Positions 1-9,032 are shown, counted from the first letter of the stretch. The stretch: 38,587 nt of DNA from Legionella santicrucis (GCF_001468135.1 NZ_LNYU01000072.1:1-38587); one strand, 5' to 3'. Translations and numbers: made by a program. The notes: a model not told the origin generated them from the letters alone.

Positions 1-153
1 GCCTTTGATGTTTGCTCGCAGATTTTGATGGATCATTTCTCCGGGAAAAAATCTTTGGTTTTTGCTAATCACCAGTGACCTATTACCATTTCTTAACTGT
101 TTCACATAAAGATCGAGTGGATAATCTTCCGACAAAGTTAATAATAATTTCAT
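1..153 (-). CDS. Partial gene, N-terminal 51 codons of an unrecognised protein
   Basis: A minus-strand reading frame opens with ATG at 153-151 and stays open to the left edge, so only the first 51 residues are visible. They begin MKLLLTLSEDYPLDLYVKQL and include a basic stretch around residues 18-34. A Shine-Dalgarno-like AGGTG lies about 6 bases upstream of the ATG, which supports a real start. No signal peptide or membrane segment is seen. It diverges from the acyltransferase at 435, and by position it is likely another island gene. I do not recognise the family from this fragment. Confidence 0.6.
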   Translation of the reverse strand, partial: MKLLLTLSEDYPLDLYVKQLRNGNRSLVISKNQRFFPGEMIHQNLRANIKG

Positions 154-434
154 TTTGACACCTACTTTTGCACACAAGGTATTTTCATTATATGAGTCCT
201 CAATGAGTGAACCTTTATTTTATGAAATAAGTAGGATTTTTAGAGAAAAAATACCCCATATAGCTACCATCTCAGAAAAGACGTGGCGCCTATTTATAAG
301 AAGGCAGAATAGTTACCAAGCTTTAAGATATAACTCAAGAAACTTTATCTAATCGCTTCGAATCTATTTAAGATTTTCAAGTACATGCAATTGTTATAAA
401 CTAATGACATCAAAAACCGGATGAATAAATCTTA

Positions 435-1613
435 ATGGTACAAACGAAACGTTTTATTGTGCTTGATAGCTTCAGAGGACTGTGTGCACTATCTGTAGCC
501 CTCTTTCATTTGCATGTCCCCAGCACCATCACCGAGCTTAATTTTTTTAGAAACGCTCATTTATTTGTAGAGTTTTTTTTTGTTTTAAGCGGGTTTGTCT
601 TATTTCATACCTATAAGAATGTCTTAAACAATTATCATGATTTTAATCCATTCATCATCAAACGAATATTTCGTCTTTATCCACTACATTTTTTTATGCT
701 TGTTTTATTCATTCTTTTTGAATGTGGTAAATGGTACGCTGAAATGAAAGGATTTAATTTTAACGGTCATGCGTTTTCAGGAAGGAATTCATTAAAAGAA
801 ATCATCCCCAATCTTTTATTATTGCAATCCTGGTTTAATCAAGCGGATCCCTTATCATTTAATGGTCCGTCATGGAGTATTAGTGCAGAGCTGTATGTTT
901 ATATGCTTTTTGCTGTAATACTCATATCAAGCCGTAAATTTAGCATTTCTGTTTTTGCCCTTATTTCTGGATTTTCATTTTTTTCTTTAGGAATGAATTT
1001 AGATATTCTTAATAATAATATTTTACGGGTTTGTTCTTGTTTTTTTGCCGGTACCCTCGCATATTATATTTACCAAAGAATCTTAAGTTATCCTTTATCA
1101 AAACAAATCCTGACGCTACTTGAAGGATTAGGTTTGCTCATGATGTTCGTTATTTTAAATTGGAATATCAATCATCAAGAAATCATTGCTAGCATTTGGT
1201 TTTGTATGGTGATCATTGTCTATTCTCTAGAGGGTGGTTTTTTCTCTTCCTTATTAAAACATTCTTTTTTTATGAGATTAGGAAAATTATCTTATTCCAT
1301 TTATATGATTCATTTTGCAGTGATTTTTCTTTTGATAAGTGCATCTATAGTTGTCTCCGCATTAAGTCACCATAATTTCGCCCCCATGTTAAAAGAACCT
1401 CAGACTGGTGAATTTATTCGCTACCTCACTACCTATTCGTTGTTGGGAAATAATCTATTAGTACTTGCTATCTTAGCGCTTATTGTTAGTCTGGCGCATT
1501 TGTCCTGGAAATTTATTGAAAAACCCGGAATAGCGTGGGGAGAACGCTTTTTACTTAGATATAAAAAGGATGTCTTACATGCAAGAGCATCAGTAACAGA
1601 TCCCACTTCTTAG
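435..1613 (+). CDS. Membrane O-acyltransferase (acyltransferase family 3, OafA/YrhL type)
   Basis: This 392-residue multi-spanning inner-membrane protein probably moves an acetyl (or other acyl) group from the cytoplasmic side onto a surface sugar. The family's R-X10-H signature is present in the first helix as Arg14 and His25 (DSFRGLCALSVALFH). It is followed by the FFVLSGF segment, a KRIFRLYPLHF motif near residue 75, the SWSISAELY motif around 150, and a late SYSIYMIH helix near 290. Length and layout fit the stand-alone form without an esterase domain. A four-codon reading frame (421-435) ends in TAATG, overlapping this start by one base; no strong ribosome site is visible. It is one of three such enzymes in the window. 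The acceptor sugar cannot be read from sequence. Confidence 0.88.
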   Translation: MVQTKRFIVLDSFRGLCALSVALFHLHVPSTITELNFFRNAHLFVEFFFVLSGFVLFHTYKNVLNNYHDFNPFIIKRIFRLYPLHFFMLVLFILFECGKWYAEMKGFNFNGHAFSGRNSLKEIIPNLLLLQSWFNQADPLSFNGPSWSISAELYVYMLFAVILISSRKFSISVFALISGFSFFSLGMNLDILNNNILRVCSCFFAGTLAYYIYQRILSYPLSKQILTLLEGLGLLMMFVILNWNINHQEIIASIWFCMVIIVYSLEGGFFSSLLKHSFFMRLGKLSYSIYMIHFAVIFLLISASIVVSALSHHNFAPMLKEPQTGEFIRYLTTYSLLGNNLLVLAILALIVSLAHLSWKFIEKPGIAWGERFLLRYKKDVLHARASVTDPTS

Positions 1614-1661
1614 CAAGAAAATATACAAGAAGCGCCTTCCAAACCGTTTATATAAATTGTA

Positions 1662-1696
1662 CTGGATCGCTAAATCAAGGACTTAATCCAGATTTT
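1662..1696 (+). terminator. Weak candidate terminator between convergent genes
   Basis: CTGGAT (1662-1667) and ATCCAG (1686-1691) can pair, and the right arm is followed by ATTTT. It lies in the 92-base gap between the convergent acyltransferase and glycosyltransferase genes, where a terminator is expected. The loop is long (18 bases) and the stem only 6 bp, so the call is tentative. Confidence 0.25.
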
Positions 1697-1705
1697 AAAA
1701 AAAAT

Positions 1706-2818
1706 CTATTCTTTATGCACTAATGTGAAAAAGTCCTCCCAACTAGTCTCATAGCTTGGGGAAAAGGGAGTAATATTCGTATAGGAAAACGACTTCTCTA
1801 TGGCATTCATCCATTTTTCAGGAACGTTTCGTGGAGCAAATAATGCACCAGGATAACTAGAAATTACTTCTTTCGCATAATCCTCATCAATAGCAACTAA
1901 TGGCTTTCCAAACATGGCAGCCTCCACCAAGGGCAAACCAAAACTTTCAATGTAACTAGGAAAAACTACCGTAGTGCATGATTTATAATAAATAAGGACT
2001 TGCTCATAGCTTAATGGACCTAAAAAATGAACATTTTCTTGCAAATTTAAACTTTGAATCAATTCAGTTAGCTTTTTATCTTCCGCTGCGGTAATTGTTA
2101 AATAAAGCCCAATTGAGATTGCTGCATCTTTTTTCTTAAACTCATTTAAAGCATAAATGAGCTCTTCATGATTTTTAAAAGGCGCACTGGTTGCGGGATA
2201 AAACAAGGTATACTGGTAAGGTAATGCTAATGGAGTAATCTTATTGATGTCTTTTCGCAAAATATCGGGCTTAATCACATAGACATTTTCTTCTTTTTGT
2301 TTGAAACGAGCACATAAAGCGTGTTTCATCCATTGAGTTTGCACAACGAACTTTGTTTTTTTATCTACGTGCAAAAAAATAAATAAAGGATAGATATACT
2401 TATAAAGAGCAAGCCGCCTCTCACGACGTTTGAGAAAAGACCATTTTTGCGCATGCAAAGGCAGGCCTTGATGTAAATAAATAATTTTAGGAATATCCTT
2501 ATGATAAGCTAAGGAAGTATTTTGCAGAGATACTATACTTTTAGCTTCTATGCCTTGCTTTCTTAACCATCGCCTGAGTCCCCAACTGTCCCAAAAAAGC
2601 CTTTTTGTGATCGTAGTTATTTCCTTTTTAATCAAAAAAATATTCTCATTTTCCACAGTAAAATTTAGAGAAGGATGAATAAAAAAATAATAAATTTCAT
2701 CATCATGAACATGAGATAAAAACTGACGTAAAATCGATAACGCACCACCTGAATTAAGTGCTGTAGCATTAACAACAGTAACCTTTTTAAGCACTATATT
2801 ATTTTTCCTCAGTTTCAT
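1706..2818 (-). CDS. Glycosyltransferase family 4 (GT-B fold)
   Basis: The 370-residue cytoplasmic enzyme probably adds one sugar of the O-antigen repeat from a nucleotide-sugar donor. The C-terminal half carries the retaining GT4 E-X7-E motif, Glu291 and Glu299 in ESFGLPLVE, inside the donor-binding domain. An N-terminal segment VTVVNATALNSGGALS resembles the acceptor-side loop of this family. It is the last gene of a minus-strand run, starting 9 bases after the Wzy-like gene, so it is probably co-transcribed. The start is uncertain: the ATG at 2818 has little ribosome site, while a GTG eight codons later has AGGA about 11 bases upstream and would give an N-terminus closer to the usual family form. 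The sugar specificity is not predictable. Confidence 0.88.
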   Translation of the reverse strand: MKLRKNNIVLKKVTVVNATALNSGGALSILRQFLSHVHDDEIYYFFIHPSLNFTVENENIFLIKKEITTITKRLFWDSWGLRRWLRKQGIEAKSIVSLQNTSLAYHKDIPKIIYLHQGLPLHAQKWSFLKRRERRLALYKYIYPLFIFLHVDKKTKFVVQTQWMKHALCARFKQKEENVYVIKPDILRKDINKITPLALPYQYTLFYPATSAPFKNHEELIYALNEFKKKDAAISIGLYLTITAAEDKKLTELIQSLNLQENVHFLGPLSYEQVLIYYKSCTTVVFPSYIESFGLPLVEAAMFGKPLVAIDEDYAKEVISSYPGALFAPRNVPEKWMNAIEKSFSYTNITPFSPSYETSWEDFFTLVHKE

Positions 2819-2827
2819 AATGAAAAA

Positions 2828-4297
2828 TCATGCTCTAGCAGGAAAGGATCTCTTGGACCAATACTTCATAACCCAGTTGTAACATGGGTCAATTAATTTT
2901 AATAATAATAAAACAAAAAGACATTCTAATAAATTAATGAAGCCTAAATAGGGAATATTTAATCCTGAAACACACCAATAGCCCAATATTAATCCTAGTT
3001 GTGAAAGTACCAATTTATTTTCCAACATAAAAAAACTTATCCGCTCTATAGAGCACAATAAAAAACAAACACCAAACATACCCAAAAAAACTAAAAGGCT
3101 GGAATGAGCGTAATTTAATATACCCACTAAACCTGGCAGTGATGAAAACATAGTTTTTGGAGTAGCGTTAACATATTTATTAAGTTTTAATACATAACGT
3201 GTATAACATCCCACATCGCCTACAGAAGGCTTTTCTAGGACACTGTTTTTAAAGAAAGTCCAACTTGATTGTGGATAAGCAGTGGTCGCCATAACAGCTT
3301 CCAACCCCACCCAGCGTCCTACAAAGAGTTTTTTCAATTGATTAGAAAATCTCTTTTCTGTAACCCTCTCCTCTAGTTGAGAGGTAGTTATCTCGGCGAT
3401 TTCCTTAGAATTTTCTGTATCTGCTGTATAGTATTGTGCCCGAATAATACTCACTAAAATTAAAGACAGCACTGCAAAAGTTAAATAAGTAAAAATGACC
3501 CTTCGATTTTCCCATAAAGATAATCTTCTCAAAGAAAAGCCAGAACTAGAAAACAGAATTAATAGATAAGGCAAAGTCCAGAAAATATAAATTGCCCGGC
3601 TTAAGACAGATAAGGTAGTGATAAACGCCATGAAGCAAACCCAATAAAATCGCTTCTTTTTTTGTTCTGGATCGCGCTCCCATCCTAAAAATGTAGCCAT
3701 ACATAAAGGAACAACAATTACCATACTCCAAATCATTAACGCATTTAAATGAAATGGCAATACAAGCTGGGGTCTTAATCCTGTCACTGAAATATGGTAA
3801 ATGGAATTGATGATATTCATTGCTATGCCTAGCAAAACGAGAAAATACCAGAGGAAGTTACTGTGCTTGAGATACCATTGAGGGATATTGAATTCATCTT
3901 TTCTTTGCAGGCTCTTTTTCATACCTAAGAAAGACAATAAATTAGCCAACAAAACTCCAAACGCAGCTAAACTCGATGTCAACAATACCTGATCCCATGC
4001 CTCGGGGTTTGCAAATGCAGCGGTCCAATATCCCGTCGGTTCAACAAAAAATACTCCTAAAATAAGATGGGCCATTAGTTTTACCCAAAATCCCAGGAAT
4101 AACATGATCTGGATGTAACAAATGACATACATTTGTGAACAACAAAATGCAGAAAAAAGAACTGCTAACCAAATGATGTCAAAAGTAAAATAATAAAGAG
4201 AAGATCCTTGATAAGAATTTAATCCCAGCATGGATAAAAGAAAAAGAAATAAAACTAAAGCAAGCCCATATTTAAAGTTAAGTATCTTCACAGTCAT
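2828..4297 (-). CDS. Polytopic membrane protein, probable O-antigen polymerase (Wzy-like)
   Basis: The 489-residue protein is almost entirely hydrophobic, with about 11-12 predicted membrane helices. One large hydrophilic stretch at roughly residues 285-350 is a good candidate for the periplasmic loop of a Wzy-type polymerase, which joins undecaprenyl-linked repeat units outside the inner membrane. Wzy proteins share almost no sequence, so the call rests on topology, length and place: it sits between two glycosyltransferase genes in the same block as a Wzx-type flippase. It overlaps the upstream GT2 gene by four bases (ATGA), showing translational coupling. It could instead be a membrane glycosyltransferase or a ligase (WaaL-like). 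Confidence 0.6.
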   Translation of the reverse strand: MTVKILNFKYGLALVLFLFLLSMLGLNSYQGSSLYYFTFDIIWLAVLFSAFCCSQMYVICYIQIMLFLGFWVKLMAHLILGVFFVEPTGYWTAAFANPEAWDQVLLTSSLAAFGVLLANLLSFLGMKKSLQRKDEFNIPQWYLKHSNFLWYFLVLLGIAMNIINSIYHISVTGLRPQLVLPFHLNALMIWSMVIVVPLCMATFLGWERDPEQKKKRFYWVCFMAFITTLSVLSRAIYIFWTLPYLLILFSSSGFSLRRLSLWENRRVIFTYLTFAVLSLILVSIIRAQYYTADTENSKEIAEITTSQLEERVTEKRFSNQLKKLFVGRWVGLEAVMATTAYPQSSWTFFKNSVLEKPSVGDVGCYTRYVLKLNKYVNATPKTMFSSLPGLVGILNYAHSSLLVFLGMFGVCFLLCSIERISFFMLENKLVLSQLGLILGYWCVSGLNIPYLGFINLLECLFVLLLLKLIDPCYNWVMKYWSKRSFPARA

Positions 4298-5220
4298 TTA
4301 TTTACCTTCGGTAATTTCTTTAGATAAAGTCTTTTTGTAAAATAATTTAAAATAATTCGATACATGTCTTGTTTAAAAAATTGGCTTGGATCAAGTTTTA
4401 TCGTAATCCCCAAGTAACGCATTGCTGTTTTATAACGGCCTGACTCTAAATGAGTTCTAGCTGCAAATAAATAAGACCGACTTAATATTTTGTCTTTTAA
4501 AACGATTAATTTTTTATCAGTAGTCATTGTTAATTCATTTTTCATCACTGTTATGAATTCATCAGCCGTTTCAGGGCTCACTTTATTAGCAGATAAAGCC
4601 TGAGAGTGTACTCGAGAATAACCCAGTATTTTAGGTATGTACTTAAACTTACCTAGTTTTGCTAAACGTAATTGATATGCATAATCAGGCATCAAACGGT
4701 ATTTACTATCCCAGCCGCCGATTTGATTGAATGCTGTTTTTAAAAAAAATGAGCCTACCCCAATTCTACATTTTGCATGAAAAATAAAATCATAATAATC
4801 ATATTCTGGTGCTGTATATTTACGAATGACTTCAGATTGGCTATTCATCACAAAATTATCTGGATAAGTTAAGATAATATCTGGGTTTTCCAGAAAAGTG
4901 CTTACTGCAGTACTTACTGCATCTTTGGTTAAGCGATCATCTGCACTTAAATAACCAATAATCTCTCCGCGACTTAAATGCCATCCTTTATTCAGCGTTG
5001 CAGCTTGTCCCATGTTCGCATGCGAATCATAATAAAATTGATCTTTATATTTTTGCAAAAATTCAGCTGTGTTATCTGTTGAACCATCATTTAAAACAAT
5101 CAATTCAATATTCGGATAATCCTGCGACAAAACACTCTCTATTGCTTCCTCCAAATAAGGCATAGCATTGTAAGCAGGAATGACAATAGAAACTAAAGGT
5201 TGTGGGTTCTCCAACATCAT
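4294..5220 (-). CDS. Glycosyltransferase family 2 (GT-A fold)
   Basis: The 308-residue enzyme has the classic GT2 N-terminus: VSIVIPAYNAMPYLEEAIES at residues 10-29, then NDGSTDNT near 44-51 for nucleotide binding. The DXD-like metal site is in LSADD (residues 91-95). The C-terminal third (about 220-300) is helical and basic and may touch the membrane or the lipid-linked acceptor. It probably adds one residue of the O-antigen unit on the cytoplasmic face. Its stop overlaps the start of the Wzy-like gene by four bases, so the two are one transcript. The upstream gap to the deacetylase gene is 112 bases. Donor and linkage are unknown. Confidence 0.9.
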   Translation of the reverse strand: MMLENPQPLVSIVIPAYNAMPYLEEAIESVLSQDYPNIELIVLNDGSTDNTAEFLQKYKDQFYYDSHANMGQAATLNKGWHLSRGEIIGYLSADDRLTKDAVSTAVSTFLENPDIILTYPDNFVMNSQSEVIRKYTAPEYDYYDFIFHAKCRIGVGSFFLKTAFNQIGGWDSKYRLMPDYAYQLRLAKLGKFKYIPKILGYSRVHSQALSANKVSPETADEFITVMKNELTMTTDKKLIVLKDKILSRSYLFAARTHLESGRYKTAMRYLGITIKLDPSQFFKQDMYRIILNYFTKRLYLKKLPKVNK

Positions 5221-5332
5221 CTTCCTTTTATATAATCTTTAATACAAATATGAATTACTGGATTGAAAACCATCATCATGTAAATTATCCAGATTATAAA
5301 CACTATTTATATAGTATGAACAGACCAAACAG

Positions 5333-6115
5333 TTAACTGAGTTCATGTCGTCGTTGGCTTGAAAGAAAATAATACAGATGGTTTGCTGGCCAATTACATT
5401 CGAAATGCCTACGATTAAATACTGTAGCTGAGGTATAATAAGTATATTTATCAGAGCTAAAATTATATCGATATAATTTTTGAACCATCTCCATAGCGTG
5501 TTCAGAAATGTCAGAATACTTGCCATAAGGCCAAGCAAAATACGCACACTCATTTTGTAACATATCTTCTATTTTTCTCTTACACTCTGTAATTTGATGT
5601 TCCAAAAACATTGAATCACTGCTTAGTAAGCGCTCGTGATCTGAACCATGAGCACCAATAATAAAGCCTCTATGATGTAGTTCTCGTATCATGTCCACAT
5701 TCATTGGTCGTCTAAATGCAAGATGTGGCGCCTTATCCTTAAGAAATTTACGAATATATTCTTCATCCCCATAAGTAAAATTAGGATTAATAAAAAAAGC
5801 AGCGTTGACATTAAACTCTTCCAAAACAGGAGCAATCTCATGATAACAATCATCAAACCCATCATCAAAAGTAAATGCTACAGCAGGACGGGAGAGTTGG
5901 GTTTTTGCTATGATTAACTCACATGCTTTTTCTACATTTACAAAGTCAACATGATTCGATAAACCTCGTAATAATTGGCGAAATTTGTACTCGCCCCGCT
6001 TTCTTTGATCACCAATAATATGGCCATTTAAAATGTGTACGCAAGGAGAAATTTTTTTGAAATTTCCCAAGATAGAAAGGTAGCTATGTCGCAGAAACGG
6101 TCTAAAAGGTATCAT
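5333..6115 (-). CDS. Polysaccharide deacetylase (NodB/CE4 family), cytoplasmic form
   Basis: The 260-residue protein has the CE4 motifs in order: TFDDGF with catalytic Asp84 and metal-binding Asp85, HGSDH with metal-binding His156 and His160, and FAWPYGKY near residue 200. CE4 enzymes use a metal ion to remove N- or O-acetyl groups from sugars. There is no signal peptide or membrane helix, so it likely acts in the cytoplasm on a lipid-linked precursor rather than on the finished polymer. Its first codons overlap the end of the GNAT acetyltransferase gene by 14 bases, which pairs deacylation with possible reacylation of the same amino sugar. The family call is firm; the substrate is not known. 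Confidence 0.87.
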   Translation of the reverse strand: MIPFRPFLRHSYLSILGNFKKISPCVHILNGHIIGDQRKRGEYKFRQLLRGLSNHVDFVNVEKACELIIAKTQLSRPAVAFTFDDGFDDCYHEIAPVLEEFNVNAAFFINPNFTYGDEEYIRKFLKDKAPHLAFRRPMNVDMIRELHHRGFIIGAHGSDHERLLSSDSMFLEHQITECKRKIEDMLQNECAYFAWPYGKYSDISEHAMEMVQKLYRYNFSSDKYTYYTSATVFNRRHFECNWPANHLYYFLSSQRRHELS

Positions 6116-7049
6116 AATCTAAATAGGTAAAATTAAGTGTTCCTAAATCAGCATCAGCGCTGAAATTAATATAACAATAAGCCAGACTCGTTTTAGAGAA
6201 CCCAAGCTTTCCCATATTAATATTCGTTAATTTATTGGGTGAGCAATACGTTTTAATCCTCATAATCCCCATTAACGCGCAAATAAATTTCAATCTACGC
6301 AATGCCTTTCTTGCATCAGAAGATTTTCCATAATTATATAGAGCCCCAATGCCCATGTTATCATTTTCAACTTTTAAAACCAAAAAAACCTCTTTATATT
6401 GTAGAAGAATACAATTATGACCAAGTTTATAATTAAAAAAATCATGATCATGTATGACTCCCTCTGCATTTTTTTGAAAAGAAAGGAGTTTTTCAGGCAA
6501 GACGTCATGCGCTGTAAACCATTTTTTTAATAAACTTAATAAAATATTGCTATGCCAAGCTGCTTGTTTCTTTTTTTTCAGCAAACGCGCATAGGGCAAA
6601 GTAGGTACAAACAAATTCACAGAAAGCATATCATAAGCATGCGTCCAACCTAATTTTCTCACTAAACCAGGATAAGAATTTTTATTAGGGAAACCATATA
6701 CAAACTGGATACCTAAGTTTTTTCCAAGCTCATAGGTCAATTGAGCAAGTGCTACGAATAAACCTTTATTTCGATGATCCGGATGGGTCATAGTATCACC
6801 GGATTGAGCAGCCATAACAACAGTTTCATTGAGCTTGACTCGAAGCGGTAAAATTCCATAGTAGGCTGCGGCTTCATTGGTTTCATTATGATAAGCAATA
6901 TAGCCCACGTAAGAGGCTCCAAAACAATCAGTTGTGTATTTCTTTTTAAATTGATCAACATTTACATCAACACCATAGACCACTTTTATCAAGCGTATCA
7001 AATCCGCAAAGTTTGATTCATTTAATCTACAGTATCGATAAGTGTCCAT
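6102..7049 (-). CDS. GNAT-family N-acetyltransferase
   Basis: The 315-residue protein carries the GNAT acyl-CoA pyrophosphate-binding signature at about residues 83-99 (GDTMTHPDHRNKGLF), preceded by the usual beta strands with AAAYYGILPLRVKL. A second region after residue 150 is also of mixed helix and strand type and may be a degenerate second GNAT-like domain; the protein is about twice the length of a single-domain GNAT. The motif and the length suggest an enzyme that acylates an amino sugar. It is the first gene of the short run leading into the overlapping deacetylase gene. The acyl donor could be acetyl-CoA or another CoA ester. Confidence 0.78.
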   Translation of the reverse strand: MDTYRYCRLNESNFADLIRLIKVVYGVDVNVDQFKKKYTTDCFGASYVGYIAYHNETNEAAAYYGILPLRVKLNETVVMAAQSGDTMTHPDHRNKGLFVALAQLTYELGKNLGIQFVYGFPNKNSYPGLVRKLGWTHAYDMLSVNLFVPTLPYARLLKKKKQAAWHSNILLSLLKKWFTAHDVLPEKLLSFQKNAEGVIHDHDFFNYKLGHNCILLQYKEVFLVLKVENDNMGIGALYNYGKSSDARKALRRLKFICALMGIMRIKTYCSPNKLTNINMGKLGFSKTSLAYCYINFSADADLGTLNFTYLDYDTF

Positions 7050-7260
7050 ATTTAGGTTCTAAACTATATAAGATAAAAAAAGATAAGAATATGAAAAACT
7101 AATAAACAACTTAAAATCCATCTGCAATTTCTAGTGGCGCGTAGAATAACACCTGTCCCTTCAAATTGTCTACTTATGAATACCTTCCTTGCGCTGTAGT
7201 CAGTTCAAAGGAAATAATCTTTTCTCGCATCAGGCAAAGGGAGATGCAAGAACACAAAGA

Positions 7261-7358
7261 GCACTGCCCTTGACTTAAGAAGCTTGTCATTATCGCAAAA
7301 ACAATAGTCCATTTTTCCTTAAGTGAGTGACAACCCGTTTCTTAAGTCAATGCCAATG
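7261..7358. repeat. Imperfect inverted repeat, about 98 bp, MITE- or IS-end-like
   Basis: TTGACTTAAGAA near 7270-7281 is matched in reverse by TTCTTAAGTCAA at 7339-7350. Pairing extends outward (gcaNtg) and inward (ttgtca), giving arms of about 30 bases with a few mismatches and a 3-base offset. The unit fills the right third of the 312-base gap between the flippase and the GNAT gene and ends just before the flippase stop codon. The rest of the gap (7050-7260) shows nothing recognisable. It could be a small non-autonomous element or, transcribed from the flippase side, a termination hairpin. Confidence 0.5.
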
Positions 7359-7361
7359 CAA

Positions 7362-8648
7362 CTATGGAGTGATTGCTAATTTATAGTTTTTATTTTCTTG
7401 CTTAAAGTAAAAAAACGCAATAATGCCCATGAGTAACCAATAAACAAAATACGTTAATGCAAAGGCATAGGTCACCCCTGGTAATCCATATGTTCTCGCA
7501 AGCACATGACTAAGACTTACAAAAATGATACTCAAAATAACCTCGGTAAAAACATATGTTTTCGTCCATGCTTTAGCTAAGAGCAAATAAGTAAATAGCC
7601 AACTTGCTATGCGAAAAAAATCGCCCAAAAGTTGATAAGAAAACAATTCCGTTGCTGGGGCGAATGTTTTGCTATAAAGAAGGTTAATGATAAGACCCCG
7701 AAAAAGATAAATAACTATTAAAATAAATCCAATAAGCGGCATAAAAATTCGATGAGTGTCCCTGATTTCTTGTTTTAATGTTTGGGGTGTTTTTAACTCT
7801 GATAAACGCGGTAAATAATACGTGGTTAATGCTGCAGTGACAAACAATAAATAAGCATCTGATAAACGTACAACAGCCTGCCAATAACCAACACTCTCCC
7901 ATCCAAACAAGGTACTTAGGTCATTACGAACAACGATTTGTGCAAGAGGGACAGTTAATGTACTGACACTACTCATAAATGAATAACGCAACAAATTAAT
8001 TAAATATTTTTTTTTGATTTTCAATGAAAATAAGAGGTAAAACCAATCTTTGCGGCAAACAAATAATAATGAAATAACAATAGCCAAAGACTGTGCGATT
8101 ACAAAAGAACATAAAATACTTTTTAACGGATATAAAACAGCAACACTGCCCATGATTACAAGGCTCAACAAACTGGAAATAATCGTGATACAAACAAGCA
8201 AGCGAATTTGTTGAAACCCATTTAAAATGGAGCACAATAATAAATGCAGAGCAATAAATAATTGAACAAATGCCGTCCAGCGCATCAAATATGCATATTG
8301 AATCGAACCTAAAATCCATTCCGCCAATTGTTGACTGTAAATAAAACCTAGAAACGTCGTAATAATAGAAAATACTAAGGTATAAAGGGCCGCTGTCGGT
8401 AAAAAACTCTGAAGCTCTCCTGTCTGGGCATATTCTGCAACATATTTAATAACCCCTAAAGCAATCCCGCCTCCAGCAATCGTGGCGAAAATATTGGCCA
8501 ATGACATAAACTGACCAAGAATAGCTACCCCCTCAGGTCCAGTGTACAAGGCAATTATTTTTAGGCTCAATAGGCCAGTTAAAATTTTAACGAGTGTTGA
8601 TACTCCGGAAAAAAAAGAGGTTTGTAATAATTTACTGTAAATTTTCAT
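7362..8648 (-). CDS. Wzx-type lipid-linked oligosaccharide flippase
   Basis: The 428-residue protein has about 12 hydrophobic helices and the N-terminal pattern of the polysaccharide-export branch of the MOP superfamily (FFSGVSTLVKILTGLLSLK, then YTGPEGVAILGQF at about 35-47). That pattern is most like WzxE and other O-antigen flippases. It would turn undecaprenyl-diphosphate-linked repeat units to the periplasmic face, feeding the Wzy-like polymerase at 2828-4297. It is the first gene of the minus-strand block and faces a 384-base divergent gap, so its promoter should lie there. The ribosome site is poor. Confidence in the flippase class is good; which glycan it moves is inferred from its neighbours. 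Confidence 0.85.
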   Translation of the reverse strand: MKIYSKLLQTSFFSGVSTLVKILTGLLSLKIIALYTGPEGVAILGQFMSLANIFATIAGGGIALGVIKYVAEYAQTGELQSFLPTAALYTLVFSIITTFLGFIYSQQLAEWILGSIQYAYLMRWTAFVQLFIALHLLLCSILNGFQQIRLLVCITIISSLLSLVIMGSVAVLYPLKSILCSFVIAQSLAIVISLLFVCRKDWFYLLFSLKIKKKYLINLLRYSFMSSVSTLTVPLAQIVVRNDLSTLFGWESVGYWQAVVRLSDAYLLFVTAALTTYYLPRLSELKTPQTLKQEIRDTHRIFMPLIGFILIVIYLFRGLIINLLYSKTFAPATELFSYQLLGDFFRIASWLFTYLLLAKAWTKTYVFTEVILSIIFVSLSHVLARTYGLPGVTYAFALTYFVYWLLMGIIAFFYFKQENKNYKLAITP

Positions 8649-9032
8649 TAAAATTACAACTTTTTAAACATTGAATAAAAAAACAATCTGCTGGATTAAA
8701 GTTAGTTCAGATCTGATTATTCTTTTATTTAATTAAGGCGGATTGCTCATTTTAGAGAATTATAAGAAGCAAATGTAGTTCTTACCACAATATTTTTAAC
8801 TTAATGAAAAATAAGCATGCAGCGATACCCCCTCAAATTAAATGAGACTCTAAAAAAATTCTATTTCATGTGACGCAACTCTGCTTCTGATTTTAGTTTG
8901 CATGACCTGGAAAATATGCTAGTTTTACCGCCATTAAGAATTACAATCATGTAATTCATATAGCGCATCATCTTTAGGATTTAGGAAGGAAGTAACCAAA
9001 CTACGTCTATAAATGCTTTTGAGGAGATAAGA
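8649..9032. promoter_or_regulatory. Divergent intergenic region, promoters inferred for the flippase and acyltransferase genes
   Basis: This 384-base AT-rich gap lies between genes transcribed away from each other, so it must hold promoters for both directions. I see no strong palindrome, no convincing promoter boxes and no credible gene. A good ribosome site, AGGAG, lies 9 bases before the ATG at 9033. The short reading frame on the minus strand here overlaps the start of the acyltransferase gene and is not credible. Confidence 0.4.

Noticed and set aside
155..352. 65-codon plus-strand frame between the first two genes
   Set aside because: No ribosome site, no recognisable composition or motif, and it lies across the divergent promoter gap of the partial gene and the acyltransferase.
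5239..5553. 104-codon minus-strand frame overlapping the deacetylase gene
   Set aside because: It overlaps the 3' end of the deacetylase in another frame; the deacetylase has intact family motifs, so this is a shadow.
7684..8319. Two minus-strand frames inside the flippase gene
   Set aside because: Cys- and Tyr-rich translations without motifs, fully within the flippase coding region.
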